From contig CAUYUJ010005697.1 of NCBI GenBank assembly GCA_963575745.1, forward strand, positions 1 to 59,362: a stretch of 59,362 nucleotides of DNA, written 5' to 3'. A program made the position numbers and the translations under genes. A model generated the notes under the pieces. It worked only from the letters and a program-made list of their open reading frames with translations, ran no database searches and was not told where the DNA came from. Each line of letters opens with the position of its first letter. Positions within the stretch are counted from its first letter, which is position 1. Source of the DNA: Prorocentrum cordatum. Taxonomy: Eukaryota > Sar > Dinophyceae > Prorocentrales > Prorocentraceae. Shown here piece after piece: positions 10,195 to 20,600 of the stretch.

Positions 10195-10461
10195 GGGCTT
10201 CGCCCCCTGCCGCTGGCCCCCTCTCTCGGAGAATGGGCCCTGGAAGAGCTAAGTCATGAGGCCTTGGCGCTGTCGTGAAGCAGTATCGAAACTTCATGCG
10301 AAGCCGATTCGCAATCAGCGAAACCAACTGATCACAAGAGGGGTTACCACACCTGGCGATTGGTAAGACGTGTATGGTTTACGGGCTTGGTTACCACACC
10401 TTGCGATTAAAGGGCCGAGGGAGTTCTCGCAGTTTGGGTTACCACTCCTTGCGATGGATGT

Positions 10462-11945
10462 GCGTGAAGGGTGGCACCGAATTTCAGAAATGTGCCAAAT
10501 CCCCTATGTTTTTGGACCCTGACCCCGCGGATCTGCGTAAGGGGTGGCGCCGAATTTCAGACATGTGGCAAATCCCCTGTGTTTTTGGACCCTGACCCCG
10601 CGGATCTGCGTGAGGGGTGGCACCGAATTTCAGAAATGTGGCAAATCCCATGTGTTTTTGGACCCTGACCCCGCGGATCTGCGTGAGGGGTGGCACCGAA
10701 TTTCAGAAATGTGGCAAATCCCTTATGTTTTTGGACCCTGACCCCGCGGATCTGCGTGAGGGGTGGCACCGAATTTTAGAAATGTGGCAAATCCCTTGTG
10801 TTTTTGGACCCTGACCCCGCGGATCTGCGTGAGGGGTGGCACCAAATTTCAGAAATGTGGCACATCCCCTGTGAATTTCAGAAATGTGGCAAATCCCGTG
10901 TGTTTTTGGACCCTGACCCGCGGATCTGCGTGAGGGGTGGCACCGAATTTCAGAAATGTGGCAAATCCCCTGTGTTTTTGGACCCTGACCCCGCGGATCT
11001 GCGTGAGGGGTGGCACCGAATTTCAGGAATGTTGCAAATCCCATGTGTTTTTGGACCCTGACCCCGCGGATCTGCGTGGTGGGTGGCACCGAATTTCAGA
11101 AATGTGGCAAATCCCCTGTGTTTTTGGACCCTGACCCCGCGGATCTGCGTGAGGGGTGGCACCGAATTTCAGAAATGTGGCAAATCCCATGTGTTTTGGA
11201 CCCTGACCCCGCGGATCTGCGTGAGGGGTGGCACCGAATTTCAGAAATGTGGCAAATCCCCTGTGTTTTTGGACCCTGACCCCGCGGATCTGCGTGAGGG
11301 TGGCACCGAATTTCAGAAATGTGGCAAATCCCCTGTGTTTTTGGACCCTGACCCCGCGGATCTGCGTAAGGGGTGGCGCCGAATTTCAGAAATGTGGCAA
11401 ATCCCCTGTGTATTTGGACCCTGACCCCGCGGATCTGCGTGAGGGGTGGCACCGAATTTCAGAAATGTGGCAAATCCCCAGTGTTTTTGGACCCTGACCC
11501 CGCGGATCTGCGTGAGGGGTGGCACCGAATTTCAGAAATGTGGCAAATCCCCTGTGTTTTTGGACCCTGACCCCGCGGATCTGCGTGAGGGGTGGCACCG
11601 AATTTCAGAAATGTGGCAAATCCCATTTGACCCCGCGGATCTGCGTGAGGGGTGGCACCGAATTTCAGAAATGTGGCAAATCCCATGTGTTTTTGGACCC
11701 TGACCCCGCGGATCTGCGTGAGGGGTGGCACCGAATTTCAGAAATGTGGCAAATCCCATGTGTTTTTGGACCCTGACCCCGCGGATCTGCGTGAGGGGTG
11801 GCACCGAATTTCAGAAATGTGGCAAATCCCTGTGTTTTTGGACCCTGACCCCGCGGATCTGCGTGAGGGGTGGCACCGAATTTCAGAAATGTGGCAAATC
11901 CCATGTGTTTTTGGACCCTGACCCCGCGGATCTGCGTGAGGGGTG
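10462..11945 (+). repeat. 73-bp satellite array 2, ~20 copies
   Basis: Same monomer as array 1 but mostly homogeneous. Internal deletions give truncated units at about 10870-10890 and 11625-11640, and one-base losses at 10918, 11196 and 11300. Copy number differs from arrays 1 and 3, showing expansion or contraction after the segmental duplication. Confidence 0.95.
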
Positions 11946-12187
11946 TCGATTTCGAGCCCCCCCAACAATTCAGACAACGCGCCCAGGAGACGCTAAAATG
12001 CCACTTTGGGCCTCCCCCCCCCTCGCGCGGTCAATCAACTAGTTACAGTAACCAGCAATAAATCAACTAGTTACAGTAACCAGCAAGAAACAGAACTGTA
12101 ACACTGGAAACTACAAGCTACAACTGGTACAGGGAACTGCGAACCTCGCTCCTACAGCCTGGTGGCCCCACAAGGGGGCCTGCGGAT

Positions 12188-13015
12188 TTGCCCTCAAATT
12201 CAGGATCGCCCCAAATCGGAGCTTGCTCAAAGCACGGCGCTTACCGATACAACTTCGGGGGGGCGACGCCGAGCCCGACGCCAAGCCTGACGCCAAGTCC
12301 GACGCCCAGCCCGACGCCGTCACCAAGTCCGACGCCGACGCCAAGTCCGACGCCGACGCCAACGTCGGCACCGACCCTGGCACCAACGCCTTCGCCTACG
12401 CCGGCCCCGTCGCCAGCCCCGACGCCGACACCAACACCGTCGCCTACGCCGGCACCATCGCCGGCGCCGGCGCCCGCGCCGTCGCCAGCATCGACGCAGG
12501 TGGCCGCCACCGGCGACCCACATCTGCAGAATGTATTCGGTCAGCGGTTCGACTTGGCGAAGCCGGGCAAGTCAATTTTGGTCAGCATTCCACGCGGAAA
12601 GCCCGTCGAGGACACGCTGTTTGTTGTACAGGCCGACGCACGTCGGTTGGGAGCACGGTGCTCGGATATTTATTTCCATGAGGTCAACGTCACAGGGACG
12701 TGGGCAGACAAGGCGCAGCCCGGAGGCTTCCACTTCAACACCCGCGGCGCGCGCGACAACAAGCCGAAGTGGGTGAACTTCGGGCCAGTGGAGCTCAAAG
12801 TCGTCCACTGTCACACTGGCGAGGGGCAGAGGTATTTGAACGTCTACCTTAAGAACCTTGGGCGCGCTGGGTTTCACGTCGGAGGGCTGCTGGGCGAGGA
12901 TGATTACACGGAGGCGGCGGCGCCCGAGGCAGGGTGCCAGACGACGATGTCCCTATTGGCGCGGCTGGATGGTCATGCTGCGCATCGACAGGGCTCCACG
13001 GCAATCGTTTACTAA
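12188..13015 (+). CDS. Pro/Thr linker plus GDPHL (VWD-like) secreted domain, intact copy 2
   Basis: Open for 275 codons with no ATG at its 5' end, so it should be an exon. Residues ~1-26 ([15 protein letters not shown] region) include a Cys. Residues ~27-107 are an uninterrupted Pro-Thr/Ser linker. [15 protein letters not shown] starts near residue 112, then [20 protein letters not shown], a Cys in [52 protein letters not shown], and EAGCQTTMS before the IVY stop. This is the only copy with both linker and domain open. GDPHL plus a C-terminal pair of Cys fits extracellular VWD-like modules. Calcium binding or adhesion is a guess. It probably follows ORF A in the protein. Confidence 0.75.
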   Translation: MPSNSGSPQIGACSKHGAYRYNFGGATPSPTPSLTPSPTPSPTPSPSPTPTPSPTPTPTSAPTLAPTPSPTPAPSPAPTPTPTPSPTPAPSPAPAPAPSPASTQVAATGDPHLQNVFGQRFDLAKPGKSILVSIPRGKPVEDTLFVVQADARRLGARCSDIYFHEVNVTGTWADKAQPGGFHFNTRGARDNKPKWVNFGPVELKVVHCHTGEGQRYLNVYLKNLGRAGFHVGGLLGEDDYTEAAAPEAGCQTTMSLLARLDGHAAHRQGSTAIVY

Positions 13016-13475
13016 GTCTGCCTTTCCTTCCATGGTACATGATTATATTCAGTGCAACGTCCTCCCCTGCCGAATGTTCTGCGCAATGCAGAGCGCCGCA
13101 CCTCGAGTTGTAGCTGTCTGGCCTCTCGACCCTCGTCAGCTTGCCACGCGAGTGCAGGACAAACTCTTTTGCAATTTTTGTTGTCACCTTCATGTCTCTT
13201 CCGCGTGTCCATTGCCCTGCTAGTTTGCTTCTCTCTCTCTCTCTCTCTCTCTCTCGCTTCTGACGTCCCGCAAACTTTCGCAGGAGGCGATCCATGGATC
13301 CGGCGCTCTCGCAGCTACCGCTGTCGAGAAAGACAGCGCTGCGTAGGTGCACACAACTTCTTTCATCTGGCCCAAGCTAATACGGTGCTCAGTTGCTTCA
13401 GGTGAGCGCCCTCGCGGCTGGACGTGGACTTTGGCCACCTCCAGCAGCGCAGACGTTGGCCAATTCCAGCCACAG

Positions 13476-13506
13476 AAAAAAAAAAAAAGAGCTAGAGGAA
13501 TTCGGG
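13476..13506 (+). other. A-tract and 3' target-site copy, copy 2
   Basis: Thirteen A bases (13476-13488) followed by GAGCTAGAGGAATTCGGG. Counting the last three A bases, all 21 nt equal 9584-9604. Confidence 0.75.
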
Positions 13507-14646
13507 CGCAGGGTGGGGGTCCAGGGGAGGGGGGAGGGGCGGAGGGATGAGTGTTCATGGCCGCCTGGGGGCGTCTTGGAGGCCTCTTGGGCGCTTCTTG
13601 GGCCGTCTTGGGCGCTCAAGACGGTCCAAGAGGGGTCCAAGACGGCTCCAAGACGGCCCAACATGCCCAAGACGGCCCAAAGACGGCCCAAGAGGCTTCC
13701 GAGACGCCCCGAGAGGCGCCCAACAGGCGCCCCAAGAGGTCCCTAGAGACCAACATCATTAATTTTCTTATGAAAAGCGTGCATTTTTAGCATACACGGC
13801 TTTTCGGCTTTGACGGCGTTGACGACGGCCCAAGAGGCCCCCAAGATCGCCCTAAGACGGCCCAAGAGGCTCCCAAGAGGCCCCCAACACGGCCCAAGAG
13901 GGTCGCAAGACGGCCCCAGAGGCGCCCAAGAGGGCCCCAAGACGGCCTCAGGAGGGGGACCACGAATTGAAAAGTCTAGCCTTTCGCCCCAAAAACTCCC
14001 AGGAGGCCCCAAGAGCCCTCCAAGAAGTACCAAGAGGCCCCCAAGAGGCGTCCCAAGAGGCGCTCAGGATGCCAAAATCATGGAATTCCGATGGGAAAAA
14101 TTTCACTGTTAGCATACACGGCTTTTCAGCTTTCACGGCGTTGACGACAGCCCAAGAGGCCCCCAAGGCCGCCCCAAGACGGCCCAGAGGCTCCCACGAG
14201 GGCCCCAATGCGGCCCCAGAGGCGCCCAAGACGGCTCAAGAGGGCCCCAAAATGGCCCCAAGAAGGGGGGGACCACGAATTGAAAAGTCTAACTTTTCGC
14301 CTCCCCAGGAGGCCCCAAGAACCTTCCAAGAAGCCCCAAGAGGCCCCCAGAGGCTCCAAAGAGGCCCCCAGGAGGCCAAAATCATTGATCTCTTATCGGG
14401 AAACGTGCATTTTTAGCATACACGGCTTTTCGGCTTTCACCGCGTTGAAGGCGGTCCGAGAGGCCCCCAAGATCGCCCCAAGACGGCCCAAGAGGCTCCC
14501 AAGAGGCCGACAAAACGGCCCAAGAGGGCCCCGAGACGGCCCAAAAGGCACCCAAGACGGCCCAAGAGGGCCCCAGGATGGCCGCAAGAGGGAGACCACG
14601 AATTGAAAAGTCTAGCCTTTCGCCCCAAGAAGCTCCCAGGAGGCCA
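13507..14646. repeat. AAGACGGCCCAAGAGGC degenerate repeat tract, unit 2
   Basis: As in unit 1, but with four regularly spaced islands of TTTTTAGCATACACGGCTTT followed by GACCACGAATTGAAAAGTCT. Island-to-island spacing is roughly 300 bases, so the tract is itself a higher-order tandem repeat. Confidence 0.9.
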
Positions 14647-14727
14647 AACCTTTCGAACCTCTGTCAAATCTCAAGAAAACCGAGCCCATGTAGTCACATC
14701 TTCTTTCCGGGACGGGTGGCCCAACTA

Positions 14728-15248
14728 GCTCCATCCCGCGCCGGAATTCTTCTAGCTCATCGATGTCGAGGAGCTCTACGAGGTACTCGCTCCGCCCTGC
14801 GCCGGAATTCCTCTAGCTCATCGATACCGAAGAGCTCTACGAGGTATTACTCTCTAGCTTCGCCGCTTCGCTCCTAGGGAAACTCTACGAGTTATTACGG
14901 AGTTCAAGTCGTTGTTCAGTTGTAGCTCTGTTAGCAGACCAATCGCAGACGTCCCCAAACTGTAGAGCACTCCGTCTGTTGATTTCCTGGCGGTGTATCC
15001 AAACCGTCCCTCATGTACCCCGTAGAGCTCTTCGGCGTCGATGAGCTGGAGGAATTCCGGCGCGGGGTGCAGCTGGTACCTCGTAGAGCTCGTCGACATA
15101 CCTCGTAGAGCTTCTCGACATACCTCGTAGAGCTCTCCGGTATACCTCTTAGAGCTCTTCGGCATACCTCGTAGAGCTCGTCGGCTTCGATGAGCTAGAG
15201 GAATACCTCGTAGAGCTCTCGGTATACAAAGAGCTAGAGGAATTCGGG
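14728..15248. repeat. GAGCTC/GAATTC repeats upstream of SL copy 3
   Basis: Appears identical to 9084-9604 by eye, including the 21-nt flank (15228-15248) against the SL. Confidence 0.85.
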
Positions 15249-15285
15249 TCCGTAGCCATTTTGGCTCAAGCTATTTTGGCTCAAG
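15249..15285 (+). other. Genomic spliced-leader relic pair, copy 3
   Basis: Full SL at 15249-15270 and the 13-nt truncated copy at 15273-15285; no substitutions. Confidence 0.93.
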
Positions 15286-15376
15286 CTGCCCGCCGTCAGG
15301 GGCAGCAGCAAAGGACGCATCCTCAGGATACTGTATCGCCTCTTTCCAGACTTACTACCTAGTTCGCGTCAGACTG

Positions 15377-15835
15377 ATGGCCGCGCCGGTGAAACTCGCC
15401 ATCGCGCTTGTGGCAGCCGCCATTGCAAGCGAGGAGGGTTCCGACTCCAACCTCATGCAGTTAACTGCGGCGGGCGAGACGCAGGTGGAGACGAAGAAGA
15501 GTTCAGTCAGCTGTTTTTTCACGATGGACAACAACGTCTACGGTGTGTATTTGGGCAGTACGGCACTCAGCACCAGCGGAAATCGGAACAACTGGGAAAG
15601 AGTCAAGACTGTCACGTTCACTCCTGACGGGAATTACTTAACAATTTCTGGGTATGATTTTGAGGGATCTATGTGCACGACTGGTGGCTTCGCTATCGAC
15701 TGCACCAATGGTGTGGATGGGAACTCAGGGTGGCAGGCTTACGGCAGTTCGAGCACCATTGATTACACCCACCAAACGGGCGGTGGGAGTTCCTGGGACG
15801 TTCCTTCCAGTTCGGGAAGCGGGTTTTATCCGTAA
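15377..15835 (+). CDS. Secreted protein ORF A, copy 3
   Basis: 152 residues. The N-terminal half carries the copy-2 changes (LVAAAIAS, MQLTAAG, GVDGNSG), while the C-terminus keeps the copy-1 form (THQTGGGSSWDVPSSSGSG, then FYP). This combination gives the most complete version of ORF A in the younger pair. The donor-like GTAAGG lies at 15832, at the same codon phase as in the others. Confidence 0.75.
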   Translation: MAAPVKLAIALVAAAIASEEGSDSNLMQLTAAGETQVETKKSSVSCFFTMDNNVYGVYLGSTALSTSGNRNNWERVKTVTFTPDGNYLTISGYDFEGSMCTTGGFAIDCTNGVDGNSGWQAYGSSSTIDYTHQTGGGSSWDVPSSSGSGFYP

Positions 15836-16102
15836 GGGCTTCGCCCCCTGCCGCCGGTCCCCTCTCTCGGAGAATGGGCCATGGAAGAGCTAAGTCATGA
15901 GGCCTTGGCGCTGTCGTGAAGCAGTATCGAAACTTCATGCGAAGCCGATTCGCAATCAGCGAAACCAACTGATCACAAGAGGGGTTACCACGCCTGGCGA
16001 TTGGTAAGACGTGTATGGTTTACGGGCTTGGTTACCGCACCTTGCGATTAAAGGGCCGAGGGAGTTCTCGCAGTTTGGGTTACCACGCCTCGCGATGGAT
16101 GT

Positions 16103-17015
16103 GCGTGAAGGGTGGCACCGAATTTCAAACATGTGGCAAATCCCCTGTGTTTTTGGACCCTGACCCCGCGGATCTGCGTAAGGGGTGGCGCCAAATTTCA
16201 GACATGTGGCAAATCCCTTGTGTTTTGGGACCCTGACCCCGCGGATCTGCGTGAGGGGTGGCGCCGAATTTCAGAAATGTGGCAAATCCCATTGTGTTTT
16301 TGGACCCTGACCCCGCGGATCTGCGTGAGGGGTGGCACCGAATTTCAGAAATGTGGCAAATCCCTTGTGTTTTTGGACCCTGACCCCGCGGATCTGCGTG
16401 AGGGGTGGCACCGAATTTCAGAAATGTGGCAAATCCCATGTGTTTTTGGACCCTGACCCCGCGGATCTGCGTGCGGGGTGGCACCGAATTTCAGAAATGT
16501 AGCGAATCCCGTGTGTTTTTGGACCCTGACCCCGCGGATCTGCATGAGGGGTGGCACCGAATTTCAGAAATGTTGCAAATCCCATGTGATTTTGGACCCT
16601 GACCCCGCGGATCTGCGTGAGGGGTGGCACCGTTTTTCGGAAATGTGGCAAAGTCCCTTGTGTTTTTGGACCCTGACCCTCGCTTCTGGCGTGAGGGGTG
16701 CACCGAATTTGTCAGAAATGGGCAATCCCTTGTGTTTTTGGACCCTGACCCCGCTGACTGCGTGAGGGGTTAGCCCCGAAGGGGAATTTTCAGAATGTAG
16801 CGAATACCCGTGTTTTTTTGGACCCTGACCGCCGGCCTGCCTGACCCGGCGGATCTGCATGAGGGGTGGCACCGAATTTCAGAATTGTGGAAAATCCCCT
16901 GTGTTTTTGGACCCTGACCCCGCGGATCTGCGTGAGGGGTGGCACCGAATTTCAGAAATGTGGCAAATCCCCTGTGTTTTTGGACCCTGACCCCGCGGAT
17001 CTGCGTGAGGGGTGT
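16103..17015 (+). repeat. 73-bp satellite array 3, ~12 copies, partly decayed
   Basis: The outer units are regular. Units between 16600 and 16860 carry many substitutions and indels (CTCGCTTCTGGCGTGAGG, TTAGCCCCGAAGGGG). The array has stopped being homogenised in its middle. Confidence 0.92.
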
Positions 17016-17326
17016 CGATTTCGAGCCCCCACAGCAATTCAGACAACGCGCCCAGGGGGTGCTAAAAAGCCGGTTTGGGCCTCCCCCCCCCTCGCGCGGT
17101 CAATCAACTAGTTACAGTAACCAGCCATAAGTCAACTAGTTACAGTAACCAGCAAGAAGCAGAACTGTAACACTGGAAACTACAACCTACGACTGGTCAC
17201 GGAAACTGCGCACCTCGCTCCTACAGCCTGGTGCCCCACAAGGGGGCCGGCGGATTTGCCCTCAGAAATTCAGATCGCCCAAAATCGTAGCTTGCTCAAA
17301 GCTACGGCGCTATTCGATACAACTTC

Positions 17327-18116
17327 GTGGGGGCGCCAGCCGAGCCCGACGCCCGACCTGACGCCAAGAGCCTGACGCCAAGTCCGACGCCAGCCCGACG
17401 CCGTCACCAGTCCGACGACCGACGCCCAATTCCACGCCCGACGCCCAACGTCGGCACCGACCCTGGCACCACGCCTCGTTCCTCCCCTACGCTGACCCCG
17501 TCGCCAGCCCCGACGCCGACGCCAACACCGTCGCCTACGCCGGCACCATCGCCGGCGCCGGCGCCCGCGCCGTCGCCAGCATCGACGCAGGCGGCCGCCA
17601 CCGGCGACCCACACCTGCAGAATGTATTCGGTCAGCGGTTCGACTTGGCGAAGCCGGGCAAGTCTATTTTGGTCAGCATTCCACGCGGAAAGCCCGTCGA
17701 GGACGCGCTGTTTGTTGCACAGGCCGACGCACGTCGATTGGGAGCACGGTGCTCGGATATTTATTTCCAGGAGGTCAACGTCACAGGGACGTGGGCAGAC
17801 AAGGCGCAGCCCGGAGGCTTCCACTTCAACACCCGCGGCGCGCGCGACAACAAGCCGAAGTGGGTGAACTTCGGGCCAGTGGAGCTCAAAGAAGTCGTCC
17901 ACAGTCACACATAGGCGGTGGCAAGAGGTAATTTGAAACGTCTACCTTAGAACCTTGGGCGCGCCGTGTTTTCACGTACGCAGGGCTGCTGGTCGTGATG
18001 ATTACACGGATGCGGCGGCGCCCGAGGCCAGGTGCCAGACGACGATGTCCCTATTGGCGCGGCTGGATGGTCAATGCTTAGGCGCATCGACAGGGCTTCC
18101 CACGGCAATCGTTTAC
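17327..18116 (+). pseudogene. Pro/Thr-GDPHL ORF, copy 3, broken at both ends
   Basis: The open frame 17327-17914 has a scrambled linker (ARRRHQSDDRRPIPRPTPN) from several indels in the PTPSP repeat. A good [15 protein letters not shown] domain follows, up to VELK. There GAA is inserted and CACACATAG terminates translation 40-50 residues early. The remaining domain sequence continues out of frame to 18116, with further one-base indels (CGCCGTGTTTTCACG, GGTCGTGATGATT). Relative to copy 2, about 67 C-terminal residues are lost. Confidence 0.75.
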
Positions 18117-18152
18117 TAATCTGCCTTTCCTTCCATGGTACATGATTATATT

Positions 18153-18520
18153 TAATCGCTTCGCTCATGCCGCTGGCCCTGGCGCCCTCTTTAGGGCCTC
18201 TTGGGGGCCTCTTGGGGACCTCTTGGGAGTCTCTTAGGGCTCCTTAACGGCGTTTTGGAGGCCCTCAGGGCCTCTTGGGGGGCTCTTGGGGGTAGTCGAT
18301 TGCGGCTCCCCCCTCGGAGGCCACGATCCTCGTGAGGGGTGTCGAAAAATACCCTCCCCTGGAGTGGTCTGGTGGCTTCTCCCGGGCTTCTCTCGGGACC
18401 TTGCCGGGGTACTTTTCGTCCGGGGGCCCCCAGGGGCCGCTCCGCGCGCGCGAACTAGAAATATTGTTAACAAGTTTCCGGAGATCTTAGCACGCCTCTG
18501 GCCCGTTGGGCCGGCGAATT
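18153..18520. mobile_element. 368-bp insertion private to unit 3
   Basis: Units 1 and 2 read ATTATATTCAGTGCAACG without a break. In unit 3 the same sequence is split after ATATT, and homology resumes at CAGTGCAACG (18521). The trinucleotide ATT flanks both sides as a possible target duplication. The insert is GC-rich with GGGCCTCTTGGGGG beats and has no ORF of note. No terminal inverted repeat is evident. Confidence 0.7.
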
Positions 18521-18935
18521 CAGTGCAACGTCCTCCCCTGCCGAATGTTCTGCGCAATGCAGAGCGCCGCACCTCGAGTTGTAGCTGTCTGGCCTCTCGA
18601 CCCTCGTCAGCTTGCCACACGAGTGCAGGACAAACTCTTTTGCCATTTTTGTTGTCACCTTCATGTCTCTTCAGCGTGTCCATTGCCCTGCTAGTTTGCT
18701 TCTCTCTCTCTCTCTCTCTCCTCGAGATGCCCCGAAACAGAGCTATGGTCGATCCATGGATCCCGCCGCCGCGCAGCTACCGGCTGTCGAAGAAGACAGC
18801 GCTGCGTAGGTGCACACCAACTTCTTCATCTGGCCCCAATCTAATACGGTGCTCATTTCTTCAGGTGACGCCCTCGCGGCTGGACTGGACTTTGGCCACC
18901 TCCCAGCAGCACAGACGTTTGGCCAATTCCAGCCA

Positions 18936-18981
18936 CAAAAAAAAACAAAAAACAAAAAAAAGAGCTAGAGGATTATTCGGG
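18936..18981 (+). other. A-tract and decayed 3' target-site copy, copy 3
   Basis: Long A-tract with three C interruptions, then AGAGCTAGAGGATTATTCGG. Confidence 0.65.
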
Positions 18982-20121
18982 CGCAGGGTTGGGGTCCATG
19001 TTGAGGGGGGGAGGGCGGAGGATGAGTGTCATTGGACGCCTGGGGGAGTCTTGGAGTCCTCCTTGGGCGCTTCTTGGGCCGTCTTGGGCGCTCAAGACGG
19101 TCCAAGAGGGGTCCAAGACGGCTCCAAGACGGTCCAACATGCCCAAGACGGCCCAAAGACGGCCCAAAAGGCTTCCGAGACGCCCCGAGAGGCGCCCAAC
19201 AGGCGCCCCAAGAGGTCCCTAGAGACCAACATCATTAATTTTCTTATGAAAAGCATGCATTTTTAGCATGCACGGCTTTTCGGCTTTGACGGCGTTGACG
19301 ACGGCCCAAGAGGCCCCCAAGATCGCCCTAAGACGGCCCAAGAGGCTCCCAAGAGGCCCCAAACACGGCCCAAGAGGGTCGCAAGACGGCCCCAGAGGCG
19401 CCCAAGGGGGCCCCAAGACGGCCTCAGGAGGGGGACCACGAATGGAAAAGTCCAGCTTTTCGCACCAAAAACTCCCAGGAGGCCCCAAGAGCCCTCCAAG
19501 AAGTACCAAGAGGCCCCCGAGAGGCGTCCCAAGAGGCGCTCAGGAGGCCAAAATCATGGAATTCCGATGGGAAACTTTACACTGTTAGCATACACGGCTT
19601 TTCAGCTTTCACGGCGTTGACGACAGCCCAAGAGGCCCCCAAGGCCGCCCCAAGACGGCCCAGAGGCTCCCACGAGGGCCCCAATGCGGCCCCAGAGGCG
19701 CCCAAGACGGCTCAAGAGGGCCCCAAAATGGCACCAAGAAGGGGGGGACCACGAATTGAAAAGTCTAACCTTTCGCCCCCCCAGGAGGCCCCAAGAACCT
19801 TCCAAGAAGCCCCAAGAGGCCCCCAGAGGCTCCAAAGAGGCCCCCAGGATGCCAAAATCATTGATCTCTTATCGGGAAACGTGCATTTTTAGCATGCACG
19901 GCTTTTCGGCTTTCACCGCGTTGAAGGCGGTCCGAGAGGCCCCCAAGATCGCCCCAAGACGGCCCAAGAGGCTCCCAAGAGGCCGACAAAACGGCCCAAG
20001 AGGGCCCCGAGACGGCCCAAAAGGCACCCAAGACGGCCCAAGAGGGCCCCAAGGTGGCCGCAAGAGGGAGACCACGAATTGAAAAGTCTAGCCTTTCGCC
20101 CCAAGAAGCTCCCAGGAGGCC
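18982..20121. repeat. AAGACGGCCCAAGAGGC degenerate repeat tract, unit 3
   Basis: Carries the same ~300-base island series as unit 2, with small changes such as TTTTTAGCATGCACGG for TTTTTAGCATACACGG. Confidence 0.88.
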
Positions 20122-20600
20122 CCAGGAGCCCCCCAAGAATCCCCAAGAGGCCCTCAAGAGGCCCCCAGGAGGCTCCCAGGAGACGTCCTACAATTTGTCC
20201 AAACCGCGGCTCCCAAGAGCAAGAGGTATCGTAACCAGTTCTTCACACCAAAGCTTCAAGAGCGAACGCTACCATGAACGATTTCGGGCCATTTCTTTTG
20301 AAGCGCTCTTTCCGTCTCTGTGCCGGGCCAGGTCTCTTGGAACCTCTTGGGCGTACCTCGGGGGCTTGTGGGGGTATCGTTGGTCCATACTCCTGGGGCC
20401 GTCTTGGAAGCCTCTTGGGGCCCCCTTGGGGGCTCTCGGGCCGTTTCTGGGCGCTCTTGGGCGCTTCTTGGGCGCTTCTTGCACGCTCTGAAGACCGGAA
20501 AGGCGGTACGGCGAGAACCATGCGAGCAGTTCTTGCTTTCTTTTCCGGTGTTGGCCTCCCGGGCCGCCCTCCAGGGCCTCCAAGAGCTTGTTTTTTTGTG
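20122..20600. repeat. GGCCC-type repeat continuing, with an orientation switch
   Basis: From 20122 to 20200 the beats read CCCAAGAGGCCC. From 20320 to 20490 they read in the opposite sense (GGGCGCTTCTTGGGCGCTTC), making a loose inverted repeat around a less repetitive core (20200-20300). Long ORFs through here are compositional. Confidence 0.75.

Larger units (their letters stand above)
9605..13488 (+). mobile_element. Retroposed mRNA copy 2 (SL to A-tract), clearest case
   Basis: SL at 9605, A-tract at 13476-13488, and a 21-nt flank at 9584-9604 repeated exactly at 13486-13506, where its first three A bases overlap the tract. No reverse transcriptase is encoded inside, so insertion would have used activity supplied elsewhere. 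Confidence 0.7.
9003..14646 (+). repeat. Segmental unit 2 of the tandem triplication
   Basis: The junction reads GGAGGCCAAACCTTTCGAACC. In unit 1 the matching site is ATAACCTTTCCAACC, so the breakpoint sits on the shared AACCTTTC microhomology (9003-9010). Unit 2 is nearly identical to unit 3 through the first ~1.1 kb, including the altered bases of the GAGCTC repeats. Confidence 0.9.
15249..18961 (+). mobile_element. Retroposed mRNA copy 3 (SL to A-tract), secondarily disrupted
   Basis: SL at 15249; A-tract with three interruptions at 18936-18961. The 3' flank AAGAGCTAGAGGATTATTCGG (18960-18980) has a 2-base insertion relative to copy 2. A 368-bp insertion lies inside. Confidence 0.65.
14647..20121 (+). 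repeat. Segmental unit 3 of the tandem triplication
   Basis: Begins at AACCTTTC (14647). At 20105-20121 (AAGCTCCCAGGAGGCC) the homology ends, and the sequence continues as unrearranged repeat instead of jumping to another unit. This end carries the most lesions: a decayed 73-bp array, a broken linker, a 368-bp insertion and a frameshifted 3' end. Confidence 0.88.

Noticed and set aside
10462-11945. CRISPR-like direct repeats
   Set aside because: Units are contiguous with no unique spacers, and the genome is eukaryotic.
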